A stretch of 64,000 nt of DNA from an uncultured Odoribacter sp. (GCA_900541415.1 UQJP01000007.1:1-64000), one strand, 5' to 3'. Shown: positions 9,431 through 18,920, counted from the stretch's first letter. The notes: generated from the sequence alone by a model not told the origin. A program made the numbers and translations.

Positions 9431-10120
9431 TTATTCTTCGATCACCAAACGGAATCCAGAACCATGCACGTTTTCTATCTTAATCTTATTATCGTCTTTA
9501 AAATATTTCCGCAACTTAGTCACGTACACATCCATGCTACGGGCAGTAAAATAATCGTTCGTACCCCAAATTTCATTCAGAGCCTTATCTCTGGCCAGCA
9601 AACCATCGCGGTGTTTATACAGCAATTCCAACAAACGGGCTTCTTTCGGGGTTAATTTAATTTGTTCGTTATTCTTGCTCACCGTACGTAATTCCGTATT
9701 AAATACATAATCACCAATATTGATGAATTTAGGCTTCACTTCCTGTTCTTCATGCTTACTGCGCGACAAGATCGCCTTTATTTTCAAAATTAAAACTTCA
9801 GAATCGAAAGGTTTTACAATATAATCGTCCGCCCCGATCTCATATCCCAGTTTCATATCCTCTTTCAAACTTTTAGCCGTTATGAACACAAAAGGCACGG
9901 AAGGATCCAGCTCCCTGATCTTTTTCCCTAAAGTAAATCCGTCCATTTCAGGCATCATCACGTCCATCAGGCAAATATCGAACCTCTCTTTGCGGAAAGC
10001 CTCTAAACCCAAATTTCCATTGACGCACAAAGTCACTTCATAATCTGATAATTCCAGATAAGATTTAAGAACCGATCCAAAACAGGGATCGTCCTCTACC
10101 AATAGTATTTTTTGTACCAT
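9431..10120 (-). CDS. rprY: OmpR-family response regulator, RprY-like
   Basis: A 229-residue two-component response regulator. The receiver domain (about 1-120) has the acidic pair at D10-D11, the phospho-acceptor D53 (LMDVMMPEMDG), the conserved Thr/Ser and Lys (FITAKS; IVKPF). The C-terminal winged-helix DNA-binding domain (about 132-228) shows the OmpR/PhoB pattern LTPKEARLLELL and SMDVYVTKLRKYF. It lies 17 bases downstream of its cognate sensor kinase on the same strand and probably shares its transcript. Length and arrangement match RprY of Bacteroides fragilis, the partner of RprX; the symbol rests on that resemblance. Regulon unknown from this sequence. Confidence 0.88.
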   Translation of the reverse strand: MVQKILLVEDDPCFGSVLKSYLELSDYEVTLCVNGNLGLEAFRKERFDICLMDVMMPEMDGFTLGKKIRELDPSVPFVFITAKSLKEDMKLGYEIGADDYIVKPFDSEVLILKIKAILSRSKHEEQEVKPKFINIGDYVFNTELRTVSKNNEQIKLTPKEARLLELLYKHRDGLLARDKALNEIWGTNDYFTARSMDVYVTKLRKYFKDDNKIKIENVHGSGFRLVIEE

Positions 10121-10137
10121 ATATCTTTTATTTAGCC

Positions 10138-11652
10138 TTATTTAAACTCTATTTCCACCAATGTCCCTTTATTTTTCTTTGAAGTCAATCGAATGATGCC
10201 CCCATGTAGCTCCACGATCGATTTCACATAGTTCAACCCTAACCCGAAACCTTTTACATTATGCAGGTTTCCGCTCGGTACCCGGTAGAAACGATCGAAG
10301 ACTTTTTTCTGGGCTTCTTTCGAAATTCCTATTCCATGATCCTGAACACCGATAATCCGCGCATTCCCATTCTGACGGGTATAAACAAAAACATCCGGCG
10401 CACCACCAGAATATTTTATCGCATTATCCACCAAATTACAAAATACATTCATCAAATGTACCTCGTCCGCATAAAGCATAAAATCCGGAAAACCCGGTTT
10501 AAATTCCAATTGTCCTCCCTTCTCCTGAGCCTGCAAAAGGAAATGTCCCACCACCTCTTCCAGCAAAAGGTTCACATCGACATCCGTTTTATTCAAAGTC
10601 ACTTCACGGCGGTCCAGTTTCGCCTGCTGTAAAATTCGCTCCACATATTTATTCATCCGCTCGTTTTCATTCTTAATCATGTCGTTGAACTTCAATAGCT
10701 GATCTCTGTCGTTCAACACTTTCTCTTTCGCAATAGCGGAAGTCGCCAATGAAATAGTCGCAATCGGAGTCTTAAACTCGTGTGTCATGTTATTTATAAA
10801 ATCATTTTTAATCACCGATAGCTTTTGTTGCCTCATGATAATAACGATCGTTATAATAAACACAAACATCAAACCAAATATACAAAAACCGGAAGCCAGG
10901 AACAACCACCCCATGTTTTCCAAAATAACAGGCTGCACAGTTTTGAAACTAACCCCCAAATTATACTCTTTCTTCACCAAATCCTGCGGAAATAACTCCA
11001 CATAATAAAAATTGTGCGTATTCCCTTCTTCAACCCGTTTGATAATATCCTGTTTCGACAAAATTTCATAAGAAAAAGGGAGCTTTATATTATAAGTTTT
11101 AAAATTACTCGCCAGCAACCCTTTTATATCGATATTCGCCAAACGCTCATCGACAGAAGCATTCTGAGGATCTTTCTCCCTCAGCAAACGCAGCATAAAC
11201 TTTTTCAGCATCATCTGTCCCCCCACGGTGTCCCGACCTGTAATTTGTACGGAACGCACAGCCTGACTAATAAATTCCTGCGTAATCATCCGCTCCTGCC
11301 ACATCACCAGATTAGGTATATTACGAGCTGTCAAATAGGTTCTCTCACCTGAAGAACTGCTCGAATCCCTGTCTAAAAAATCAAATACCAATGCCGAAGA
11401 AAAATTGGCAATCATGCCATTTGCTCCCACAGACATCAAGTCCTTATAATTCTGGCTACGCAAATACTTGATATAATTGATCTCGTCGATACGATAAGCC
11501 ACCCGGTTCAGCACTTCATACACCTGCGAGGTGAATTTTTTCTCCCGCTCCCTCATCGCATATTTTATCCATAACCACTGCACCACGACCACAGCCGAAA
11601 AAGCAACGATCATCACCACCAGCAATATCCTTATTATTATTTGCTTAATCAT
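10138..11652 (-). CDS. rprX: Membrane sensor histidine kinase, RprX-like
   Basis: A 504-residue sensor kinase, taking the ATG at 11652, which is preceded by a run of five G; a TTG three codons upstream is the alternative. One transmembrane helix near residues 5-27 and a second near 246-270 bracket a periplasmic sensor region of about 215 residues. The cytoplasmic part has a HisKA dimerisation helix with the phospho-acceptor H291 (NNMTHEFKTP). An HATPase domain follows with N (NLVDNAIKYS), G1 (VQDHGIGIS) and G2 (GFGLGLNYV) boxes. No PAS or HAMP is obvious. It is the first gene of a two-gene unit with the response regulator. Sensor input is unknown. Confidence 0.88.
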   Translation of the reverse strand: MIKQIIIRILLVVMIVAFSAVVVVQWLWIKYAMREREKKFTSQVYEVLNRVAYRIDEINYIKYLRSQNYKDLMSVGANGMIANFSSALVFDFLDRDSSSSSGERTYLTARNIPNLVMWQERMITQEFISQAVRSVQITGRDTVGGQMMLKKFMLRLLREKDPQNASVDERLANIDIKGLLASNFKTYNIKLPFSYEILSKQDIIKRVEEGNTHNFYYVELFPQDLVKKEYNLGVSFKTVQPVILENMGWLFLASGFCIFGLMFVFIITIVIIMRQQKLSVIKNDFINNMTHEFKTPIATISLATSAIAKEKVLNDRDQLLKFNDMIKNENERMNKYVERILQQAKLDRREVTLNKTDVDVNLLLEEVVGHFLLQAQEKGGQLEFKPGFPDFMLYADEVHLMNVFCNLVDNAIKYSGGAPDVFVYTRQNGNARIIGVQDHGIGISKEAQKKVFDRFYRVPSGNLHNVKGFGLGLNYVKSIVELHGGIIRLTSKKNKGTLVEIEFK

Positions 11653-11716
11653 ATCCCCCAAGAATAGTAATGGGTAAAAGTAATATTTATTATAAAATAA
11701 TCAAAATAGCGGGACA

Positions 11717-11724
11717 CAAACGTA
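11717..11724 (-). promoter_or_regulatory. Putative -7 box of rprXY
   Basis: Minus-strand TACGTTTG fits TAnnTTTG and lies about 65 bases upstream of rprX. It sits just downstream of the preceding gene's terminator hairpin, so the pair is likely transcribed independently. Confidence 0.4.
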
Positions 11725-11744
11725 TGCGCAAATTTCAAACAGAA

Positions 11745-11768
11745 AGGGGTACTTTCACAAGTACCCCT
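11745..11768 (-). terminator. Terminator-like hairpin after the DUF4369 lipoprotein
   Basis: A perfect 10-bp stem (AGGGGTACTT at 11745-11754, complement at 11759-11768) with a 4-nt loop. On the minus strand it is followed by a modest T-rich stretch (TTCTGTTT), so termination may be partial. Confidence 0.55.
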
Positions 11769-11823
11769 AAAAACAACTAAGTAATAAAAACGGGAAAACA
11801 AAACCATTGACATGGTTTATTTC

Positions 11824-12507
11824 TTATTTCAACTTTTCAGCCAAATTCTTATAAATGTTGCTTTCTTTGTTTTCGACCTTCAAAGTTTTGAAAATTCTCT
11901 TCTGCATATCCACGCTGTCTTTCAACTCATCCTGTAACAGGAATAAAGAAAGTTCCATTTGCGGATTAGCTTCAATCAATGTCTTAGCATAGTTCAAACG
12001 AGCTTTGAGATAACGTTGTTTTTGCATTTCATATACACTGATTCTCACAGCGTCATCGGTATTCCGTTGAGGTTTGCTTAGGATCTTTTCGATTTTCTTG
12101 TTAATCGGTTCAATCGGACCATCATATTTCTCCTTGAACAATTTTTTCAATTCATCATATTTTTCACCGATTCCGGAACCTTTCACCTCGATCTGATCCG
12201 GGAACTTGATTTTTCCTTCAATCCAGATTTGATCTTTAGAATCGACAATAAACTCCAATGTTTGTTTGCCGTCTACATCTACCCATACTCTTGCCGGAAT
12301 TTGCAATGTTTCCGATTGTAAATCAATACTTCCGTCCTTCACCTCTTGCTGAGCCAATACAGTCATTCCTTCCTGGCCAGGCATCTCAGCCATCAATTTC
12401 ACCGTTCCTTCCAAACCTGCTACTTTCCCTCTGATTTTCACCTTATTAGAATCACATGCACTCAGCAAAAGTGCAATCATGACCAGAATTAAACTAAATT
12501 TTTTCAT
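11824..12507 (-). CDS. DUF4369-type lipoprotein
   Basis: A 227-residue predicted lipoprotein with signal peptide and lipobox LLSAC (lipidated Cys18). After the Cys, residues 23-110 form a beta-rich domain resembling DUF4369, the domain that usually precedes an AhpC/TlpA thioredoxin in Bacteroidetes lipoproteins. The rest (about 115-227) is charged and helical. There is no thioredoxin domain or CxxC, so this is a stand-alone version. The next gene upstream (12632-13957) does have the thioredoxin domain, but a separate TAnnTTTG box lies between the two, so they need not be one operon. Function unknown; probably attached to the inner or outer membrane facing the periplasm. Confidence 0.8.
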   Translation of the reverse strand: MKKFSLILVMIALLLSACDSNKVKIRGKVAGLEGTVKLMAEMPGQEGMTVLAQQEVKDGSIDLQSETLQIPARVWVDVDGKQTLEFIVDSKDQIWIEGKIKFPDQIEVKGSGIGEKYDELKKLFKEKYDGPIEPINKKIEKILSKPQRNTDDAVRISVYEMQKQRYLKARLNYAKTLIEANPQMELSLFLLQDELKDSVDMQKRIFKTLKVENKESNIYKNLAEKLK

Positions 12508-12544
12508 CTCTTATAGCTATTTTTTACTTATGAGCAATTTTTGA

Positions 12545-12552
12545 CAAAGATA
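12545..12552 (-). promoter_or_regulatory. Putative -7 box of the DUF4369 lipoprotein gene
   Basis: Minus-strand TATCTTTG, an exact TAnnTTTG match, 38 bases upstream of the start codon. Confidence 0.45.
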
Positions 12553-12631
12553 TAAAAAAACTCAAAACTCAAAAGTTAAAACTAAAAAAAGAAAAGGTTC
12601 TTTTAGTTTTTACTCAGAATCATTCCCCGGA

Positions 12632-13957
12632 TTACACCAGCACAGAATCCAACAATTGCTTGATTGGCCCTGAGGGACGGGGAGCATTTGAATTTACAAT
12701 TTCCCCTTCCGTTCCGATCAAAATAAAACGAGGGACACTGATAATCATATAATCCTCATTGAATTTACAATCTCGGTCAGTGATCAGATGAATCCCCGAA
12801 TATTTTTTTTCTTCCAGAAAATCGTGCCAGCGTTGTGCCATATCGGGTTCATCGATAGACACGGTCATAAATTTAATTTTCTTCCCTTCATACGCCTTTT
12901 GCAGTAAATCCAAATAAGCAAATTCCCCCTTACAAGGCACACACCAGGTTGCCCAAACCGTAATATACACATAATATCCCCTGTAATCACTCAAGGTGAC
13001 CCACTTCCCGCGCAGGTCTTTCAACCTAAAATCAGGAGCAGGCTGTCCGGGTAAAAGTTTGGCCCAGTGATCGACAATTTCATTGATATAATCCACTTTA
13101 TTTCTATCGGTACACTCCCGCCGAAAAACCTGCAATAAATAATCCGCACCTTCCAATCCATTGTTTTCCCATATAAAACGGTATACAATTTCCGTTAACA
13201 GAAAATCTTTAATCGTAGGATTAGTTACCGTCGAAACAATATAGTCCGCCACTCCATCGGGATAATTACTGCCTGTCCCCTGGCTTCCCCGCAAATACAC
13301 ATAATTCAAAAGGAAAGAACGGTAATCCTTTGTCCCGAACAAGGCTTCATTATTCAATGAAAAAGACGACATAAAATCGGTAAACACCTTTCCCGGCATA
13401 TAAAGTTCATCCCCCAAGCTTTTTCGGTAAGCCGGATAATAAGCCACGCGTTCCGCAATAGAGTAACGAATCCGTTCCTTCTCCAAATTGGTAAAAGAAG
13501 GATCAAAATTTTTAGCTTCCAATAATTTAATCTTCTCATCGATCAACTGCTTCATTTTCTCAACAAACAGATCTTCTTTCAATTGATAATCGTCTTTGTC
13601 GAAAAACACAGCCACTTCCTGTTCTTTCAAATAAGTATTCACCCCTCCCAGACTTCCCCGAAAATAGAGAGAACTCGAAAAATTAAAATTATCCACATAT
13701 ACTTCTAAATCTTCCCCCGGACTTAAATAAAGATTCAAGGAATTATGCAACAAGGTTCCATACCCGCTTTGCTTCATTGGAATTTTTCCGGAAAAAAAAT
13801 CATTTTCATCCAAAGGAAAACTGTATATGCTATCTCCTACCCAGATACTAACAATAGAATCCCCATTCTCAATCCGCCCGCTAATCTGCACCGAATCATT
13901 AGAAGAACATCCGAAAAGTGATAAAATCAAAAGAACGATAATACTAAGCTCTTTCAT
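12632..13957 (-). CDS. TlpA-like thioredoxin-fold lipoprotein
   Basis: A 441-residue predicted lipoprotein (signal peptide ending LFGC, lipidated Cys17). An N-terminal beta-rich region (about 20-110) resembles the DUF4369-like domain of such proteins. A long helical middle follows, then a C-terminal thioredoxin/redoxin domain from about 310. The redox motif is WATWCVPC with Cys339 and Cys342, followed by the expected cis-proline region (ISVPRFILIG). Proteins of this architecture are periplasmic thiol-disulfide oxidoreductases, usually reductive, common in Bacteroidetes. Partner and substrate are unknown. Its own -7 box is at 14010. Confidence 0.88.
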   Translation of the reverse strand: MKELSIIVLLILSLFGCSSNDSVQISGRIENGDSIVSIWVGDSIYSFPLDENDFFSGKIPMKQSGYGTLLHNSLNLYLSPGEDLEVYVDNFNFSSSLYFRGSLGGVNTYLKEQEVAVFFDKDDYQLKEDLFVEKMKQLIDEKIKLLEAKNFDPSFTNLEKERIRYSIAERVAYYPAYRKSLGDELYMPGKVFTDFMSSFSLNNEALFGTKDYRSFLLNYVYLRGSQGTGSNYPDGVADYIVSTVTNPTIKDFLLTEIVYRFIWENNGLEGADYLLQVFRRECTDRNKVDYINEIVDHWAKLLPGQPAPDFRLKDLRGKWVTLSDYRGYYVYITVWATWCVPCKGEFAYLDLLQKAYEGKKIKFMTVSIDEPDMAQRWHDFLEEKKYSGIHLITDRDCKFNEDYMIISVPRFILIGTEGEIVNSNAPRPSGPIKQLLDSVLV

Positions 13958-14009
13958 TTAGCCCTGCTTCCTTTTTAAATTATTCAACCTTACATATCTT
14001 AGATTTTAA

Positions 14010-14017
14010 CAAATATA
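14010..14017 (-). promoter_or_regulatory. Putative -7 box of the TlpA-like gene
   Basis: Minus-strand TATATTTG, matching TAnnTTTG, about 53 bases upstream of the start codon at 13957. Confidence 0.4.
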
Positions 14018-14270
14018 AGGAAATAGACGGAAAGTCGGTGTTAAAAAAACAATAAAATCAATCAATAGATTCCGAAGAAGAAATTCTCCGGCAAAAGAAA
14101 AAACAAAATCGCAACATTTTCCTTAGTCGTCTCTCAACTCTCTGTGAATAAATGAAAATCGTATTTTTCCCAAACATATAAGTTCATTGCAATTTTAAAT
14201 TGAAAATCTACAATAGTTAAGTTTATGTTAACAATTTAAAACATATATCCACTAAGTATCCATAAATAAA

Positions 14271-14299
14271 AAAAGGCTGTGGAAACCACAGCCTTTTTA
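14271..14299 (-). terminator. Terminator of the TPR lipoprotein gene
   Basis: 12-bp stem AAAAGGCTGTGG/CCACAGCCTTTT (14271-14282, 14286-14297) with an AAA loop, flanked by A-rich sequence that gives a T tail on the minus strand. Confidence 0.85.
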
Positions 14300-14318
14300 T
14301 GATATAAAGCCTTGTTTA

Positions 14319-16040
14319 TTATTTTACAATGGCTTTGAAATCTGCATTGTCGAACAACTTAGCAAATTCAATATCGGTAGCAGCTAATTGTTTCATAGCA
14401 GCATCTTTATCACAAGCCACTTTCAGGTTAGAAAGTACAGCGTTTGTATCATTGTTGCGGGCAGCAATCACAGCTTTCAGATATGAAGTCAAAGCAGAAC
14501 CTTCTTTATTGTCGTTCAGTTTCTTCATAGCTTCGTTGTTGTTTCCTGCCAACAGGTTTGCTAAAGCAGCATTGTCACAGTTGCATTTTCCAAAATAATC
14601 TACAGCAGCTTTGTAGTCACCTTTCATGATGGCAACAATACCTTTATTGTAGTTTACTTCGTCGCCAGCTCCGGTAGCAGCACCGAACAGAACTTCAGCT
14701 TCTTTCACATTACCGTTTTTCAACTCAACAGCACCGAGGTTATTTTTAACCACTTTGTTGTTTGCAGAAAGGGTATTTGCTTTGTCAAAGTTTGTTTTAG
14801 CCTGAGCCACTTTACCCATTTCAAACAGGATCATACCAGCATCGTTGAATCCTCTCCAGTCGTTCGGGAATTGTTTGATAGCTGTTTCGTAGATAGCCAA
14901 TTTATCTGCGTCGTTGTCGAATAAAGTTGCAGAATACAGTAATTCTTCAACATTCAATTCAGCAGGATTAGATTTAGCCAACGCTTTGATCTGCTCGTCT
15001 GATTTTCCGATCTTCTCTACGTTTACCGTAAATTTAGAACGTCTCAGTTTCGGCAGAATCTGATCGGCTACCACAGAGTAAGCAGAAGCGATATTTTTGA
15101 TTTCTCTTTCTCTCACTTCAGGATCAGAATACATAGTCAATACGCGAAGAATCAATTCTTTATCGCGGATATTAGATTCTTCCATTGCTTTTTTGAATCC
15201 ATCCCAGTCTTCAGCAACTACATATTTTTTGAAGAAATCCAAATCCTTATATTCGTCGATTTTGTTTTTCTTCAAATTACCTTTTACAAAGCCTTCAGAA
15301 GATTTTTCACGGTTGTTGGCCAAGTTTTCATTCAATGACATCGGACCGTCAGGAGAAGCATAAGACTGAATCTGAATATTTTTCAGTTCTTTGTTTTCAG
15401 CAGCTTTCGCTTCTTTAATGAATTTCTCCATTTCTTTGATTTCGTCTGATTTGATCTCTTTGGTACGGATTTGGGCAGAGTTAATCAAATAATAGATTGC
15501 AGCTTCCTGCTCTTCTTTGGTAATTCTTTCGAAATTGTCTTTACCAATGGCAGCAGCCGGAGAATTATTTACTAAAGTCGCGGTAGCAACGATACCGTCA
15601 GCCACTTTGATCGGATCAAAAGCTGCAGATTTTTTGCCTTTTTTACCTTCGATCTTTACGAAAAGCTCAGAAATTCTCATAGCATCTTCGTAAGGCATCT
15701 GACCTGTGTAAGAAATGGTTTTTCCGGTAGCATAAGGAACAACGGTATTATTTCCCTGTACGCTTTCTCCCTGCAATGTTTTCGGATCGAAAGCTTTTTC
15801 ACCACCCTGGAATTTCAATACCGGGGTTGCAACTAAAGTAACATTCTTATTAAAGTATTTGGGCGGAATGGTAACATCGATTTTAACATCTACCATGTTA
15901 GCTTTCGCTTCCAAAACCTCTGGAGTTACTTTATAATTAATGTTACTTGCTTTTTTCTTCATTTTACTTAATGGAGAACAAGAAGCTATAACAAGTCCAG
16001 CTAAAGTAACAGTAGCAACTGATCTAAATGTACTTTTCAT
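14319..16040 (-). CDS. Outer-membrane-associated lipoprotein with OmpA-like and TPR regions
   Basis: A 573-residue predicted lipoprotein: signal peptide with lipobox IASC (Cys21), then a basic KMKKK stretch. Residues 40-170 form a beta-rich region. Around 225-260 the sequence IQIQSYASPDGP and a following NRE resemble an OmpA-type peptidoglycan-binding domain, where the Asp and Arg normally contact peptidoglycan; the match is partial. Residues about 370-490 are TPR-like (GWRGFNDAGMILFEMGK; NNLGAVELKNGN; YNKGIVAIMKGDYKAA). The protein is Lys-rich and uses favoured codons, which suggests high expression. It resembles abundant TPR/OmpA-like envelope lipoproteins of Bacteroidales. Probable role: linking the envelope to peptidoglycan or acting as an assembly scaffold, by inference. 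Confidence 0.78.
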   Translation of the reverse strand: MKSTFRSVATVTLAGLVIASCSPLSKMKKKASNINYKVTPEVLEAKANMVDVKIDVTIPPKYFNKNVTLVATPVLKFQGGEKAFDPKTLQGESVQGNNTVVPYATGKTISYTGQMPYEDAMRISELFVKIEGKKGKKSAAFDPIKVADGIVATATLVNNSPAAAIGKDNFERITKEEQEAAIYYLINSAQIRTKEIKSDEIKEMEKFIKEAKAAENKELKNIQIQSYASPDGPMSLNENLANNREKSSEGFVKGNLKKNKIDEYKDLDFFKKYVVAEDWDGFKKAMEESNIRDKELILRVLTMYSDPEVREREIKNIASAYSVVADQILPKLRRSKFTVNVEKIGKSDEQIKALAKSNPAELNVEELLYSATLFDNDADKLAIYETAIKQFPNDWRGFNDAGMILFEMGKVAQAKTNFDKANTLSANNKVVKNNLGAVELKNGNVKEAEVLFGAATGAGDEVNYNKGIVAIMKGDYKAAVDYFGKCNCDNAALANLLAGNNNEAMKKLNDNKEGSALTSYLKAVIAARNNDTNAVLSNLKVACDKDAAMKQLAATDIEFAKLFDNADFKAIVK

Positions 16041-16097
16041 AGTTAATCTCTAAAATTTATTCTAAATAATTTAATTTGGTTCCACGAATTAACAGAG

Positions 16098-16105
16098 CAA
16101 ATGTA
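16098..16105 (-). promoter_or_regulatory. Putative -7 box of the TPR lipoprotein gene
   Basis: Minus-strand TACATTTG (TAnnTTTG), 57 bases upstream of the start codon, in the gap behind alaS. It indicates separate transcription from alaS. Confidence 0.45.
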
Positions 16106-16151
16106 TAAAAAATAATTAAAATCCCTACTTTTAAGTGGAAATATTCAAAAT

Positions 16152-18785
16152 TTAATCTACATTGACTTTACGAAGGATCATTTTATGAGCTTTCTCGATA
16201 GCCCGATCCACTCCTTCTGCGTCTGTTCCTCCGGCAGTTGCAAAAAACGGTTGGCCGCCTCCGCCTCCCTTTATCTCCTGTGCTACTTCACGTATAATCT
16301 GGCCTGCATTCAACTCAAACTCTTTCACTAAGCTGTCGCTCAGCAGGATCGTCAGATGGGGCTTATTGTTGGATACACCTCCGGCAATAAACACCAGCTT
16401 ATCTATTTCACCTTTCAACTGGAATGCGATATCTTTCACCTGAGCTTGTGTCATCCCTACTCCCTTAACAATAAAAGTTATATCCCGGTAAACCATCTTT
16501 TCATTTTTCAACCGCTCTTTCAACAACTTCAGGCTCTCCTGTTCCATTTTCTCCGTTTCTTTCTTCAACCCTTCATTTTCTTCCAATACCGTCCTCACAC
16601 ATTCCATGACGTTCTTATTGGATTTGAACATTTTTTCGATCTCCCGGATGATATTAAACGAATTGGTGATGTATTCCTCCGCTTTATCGGCTGTAATGGC
16701 TTCGATACGGCGCACCCCGGCAGAAACAGAACTTTCTGACAAAATTTTAAAGAATCCGATCTGTCCGGTAGCGGGAACATGCGTTCCACCGCACAATTCG
16801 ACAGACTCCCCGAATTTAATGACCCGCACCAAATCTCCGTATTTTTCACCGAACATGGCAATGGCTCCCATATCTTTCGCCTTATCCATAGGCACCATAC
16901 GATGTTCCTCCAACACCAGATTCTGACGAATCAATCGGTTTACGATAGCAGCCACTTCCGCCAACTCTTCGTCCGTCACTTTCTGAAAATGTGAAAAGTC
17001 GAACCGCAAATGTTCGTCGCTCACATACGATCCCTTTTGCTCGACGTGAGTGCCCAACACTTTCCGCAAAGCATAATCCAGCAAGTGGGTCGCCGAGTGA
17101 TTATTGGCAGTCAACACCCGCTTATGCACATCCACCTGTGCCAAAAAAGTCTGGGTCACATCTTCCGGCAGTTTTTCCACCAGGTGAATAGTCAAACCGT
17201 TCTCTTTTTTCGTATCTATCACCCGGATTTTCTCGCTTTCTCCGATCAAATAACCGCTGTCACCCACCTGGCCTCCGCCTTCCCCGTAGAAAGGAGTGAT
17301 ATTCAGCACCACATGGTACAACGTCTTTCCCTTTGTCACCACCCGGCGGTAGCGGGTGATCTTCACTTCTACCTCCGTATAATCATATCCCACAAACTCC
17401 TGCTCGTTATCGTCGATCAGTTCAATCCAATCGTCCGTGTCTACATTCGAAGCAGAACGGGAACGCTCTTTCTGCGCTTCCATTTCCGCCTTAAATTCCC
17501 GGCGATTCACCACCAACCCATTCTCTCTCAGAATCAATTCGGTCAAATCGAGTGGAAAACCATAGGTATCATACAACTCAAAAGCCACGTTTCCCGGAAT
17601 AGTCAGGAAATCTTCTTCTTTTGTCTTTTCGATAATCCGGTCTAACAAACGGATTCCTTTATCCAATGTCCGCAAGAAAGCATTTTCTTCTTCCCGGATC
17701 ACTTTTTCAACCAATTCCTGCTGGGCGGCCAGTTCGGGATAATGTTTTCCCATCACCTCGATCAGCACAGGCACCAGGCGGTACATAAACGCATCTTTTT
17801 GATTCAGGTAGGTATACGCATAACGCACAGCCCGACGTAAAATACGACGGATGACATATCCGGCCTTCACATTGGAAGGCAACTGTCCGTCGGTAATAGA
17901 AAACGAAATCGTACGCAAGTGATCGGCAATCACCCGCATCGCAATATCCGTAGCCTCTCCCGTCCCATAAGGAATCCCGCTGATCCGGGAAATCTCACCG
18001 ATAATCGGAGTAAACACGTCCGTATCGTAATTCGAGGTTTTCCCCTGCACAGCCATACACAAACGCTCGAATCCCATACCTGTATCTACATGATGATTCG
18101 GCAAGTTTTCAAGACTGCCGTCAGCCTTGCGATTATATTGCATAAACACCAGATTCCAAATCTCAATAACCAGAGGATTGTCCTTATTCACCAGTTCTTT
18201 CCCCGACTTGATCTTCCGTTCTTCTTCCGAACGCAGGTCTATGTGGATTTCAGAACAGGGACCACAGGGACCCATATCCCCCATTTCCCAAAAATTATCT
18301 TTTTTGTTCCCAAACAAAATCCGTTCCTCCGGCAAATAATTCAACCAGATTTCTTTGGCTTCCGAATCAGCGTCCAGGTGATCTTCCCGGCTACCTTCAA
18401 ACACCGTTGCATACAACCGGTTTTTATCCAGTTTCATCACCTCGGTCAAAAACTCCCAGGCATAAGCAATGGCTTCCTTTTTAAAATAATCGCCGAAAGA
18501 CCAGTTCCCCAACATCTCAAACATGGTATGGTGGTAAGTATCGTGTCCCACCTCTTCCAAATCGTTGTGCTTTCCCGACACCCGCAGGCACTTCTGTGAA
18601 TCCGCAACCCGCTTATGCTTCGCCGCTATATTTCCAAGTATAATATCTTTAAACTGATTCATCCCGGCGTTGGTAAACATCAACGTGGGGTCATCCTTAA
18701 TCACCATCGGAGCCGAAGGGACAATAGTGTGCGATTTGCTTTCAAAAAAGTCCAGAAACTTCTGTCTGATCTCTGCTGATTTCAT
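16152..18785 (-). CDS. alaS: Alanine--tRNA ligase
   Basis: An 877-residue class II synthetase charging tRNA-Ala. The N-terminal catalytic domain shows motif 1/2 features (FTNAGMNQFKD; RVSGKHNDLEEVG). The middle tRNA-recognition domain follows. The editing domain carries its zinc-binding residues (HSATHLLDYAL; CGGTHV). The C-terminal C-Ala domain has the glycine-rich GGGGGQPFFATAGG. Length is normal. The gene diverges from the M23 peptidase gene at 18921, with the two putative promoters overlapping. Confidence 0.97.
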   Translation of the reverse strand: MKSAEIRQKFLDFFESKSHTIVPSAPMVIKDDPTLMFTNAGMNQFKDIILGNIAAKHKRVADSQKCLRVSGKHNDLEEVGHDTYHHTMFEMLGNWSFGDYFKKEAIAYAWEFLTEVMKLDKNRLYATVFEGSREDHLDADSEAKEIWLNYLPEERILFGNKKDNFWEMGDMGPCGPCSEIHIDLRSEEERKIKSGKELVNKDNPLVIEIWNLVFMQYNRKADGSLENLPNHHVDTGMGFERLCMAVQGKTSNYDTDVFTPIIGEISRISGIPYGTGEATDIAMRVIADHLRTISFSITDGQLPSNVKAGYVIRRILRRAVRYAYTYLNQKDAFMYRLVPVLIEVMGKHYPELAAQQELVEKVIREEENAFLRTLDKGIRLLDRIIEKTKEEDFLTIPGNVAFELYDTYGFPLDLTELILRENGLVVNRREFKAEMEAQKERSRSASNVDTDDWIELIDDNEQEFVGYDYTEVEVKITRYRRVVTKGKTLYHVVLNITPFYGEGGGQVGDSGYLIGESEKIRVIDTKKENGLTIHLVEKLPEDVTQTFLAQVDVHKRVLTANNHSATHLLDYALRKVLGTHVEQKGSYVSDEHLRFDFSHFQKVTDEELAEVAAIVNRLIRQNLVLEEHRMVPMDKAKDMGAIAMFGEKYGDLVRVIKFGESVELCGGTHVPATGQIGFFKILSESSVSAGVRRIEAITADKAEEYITNSFNIIREIEKMFKSNKNVMECVRTVLEENEGLKKETEKMEQESLKLLKERLKNEKMVYRDITFIVKGVGMTQAQVKDIAFQLKGEIDKLVFIAGGVSNNKPHLTILLSDSLVKEFELNAGQIIREVAQEIKGGGGGQPFFATAGGTDAEGVDRAIEKAHKMILRKVNVD

Positions 18786-18860
18786 GCTTTATTTTATATA
18801 TTATTGTGTTTATTTTTCCTAAAAACATTATTTATCCTAAGTTGCTGACGCAAAACAGAA

Positions 18861-18890
18861 TTGCAAAATTAGATTATTTCTTTAACTTTG
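18861..18890. promoter_or_regulatory. Overlapping divergent promoters of alaS and the M23 gene
   Basis: Plus strand: TAACTTTG at 18883-18890 with TTG at 18861-18863, a 19-nt gap, fits a complete Bacteroidetes promoter for the peptidase gene. Minus strand: TAATTTTG (plus coordinates 18864-18871) fits the -7 box of alaS. The elements interlock, so the two promoters may exclude one another. Confidence 0.45.
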
Positions 18891-18920
18891 CATCGAAAAA
18901 CATTAATTTTATATAGAAAA

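Larger units (their letters stand above)
13958..14318. other. AT-rich intergenic region
   Basis: About 360 bases without a gene. It contains the -7 box for the TlpA-like gene (14010-14017) and the terminator of the downstream TPR lipoprotein (14271-14294). A single perfect DnaA-box-like nonamer, TGTGAATAA, is at 14143-14151. Nothing else recognised. Confidence 0.6.

Noticed and set aside
12578..12612. A/T-only inverted repeat below the TlpA-like gene as a terminator
   Set aside because: The stem has almost no G-C pairs and is likely unstable, so not called.
14143..14151. Perfect DnaA box TGTGAATAA
   Set aside because: Only one copy; an origin needs a cluster, and a single nonamer is expected by chance in AT-rich DNA.
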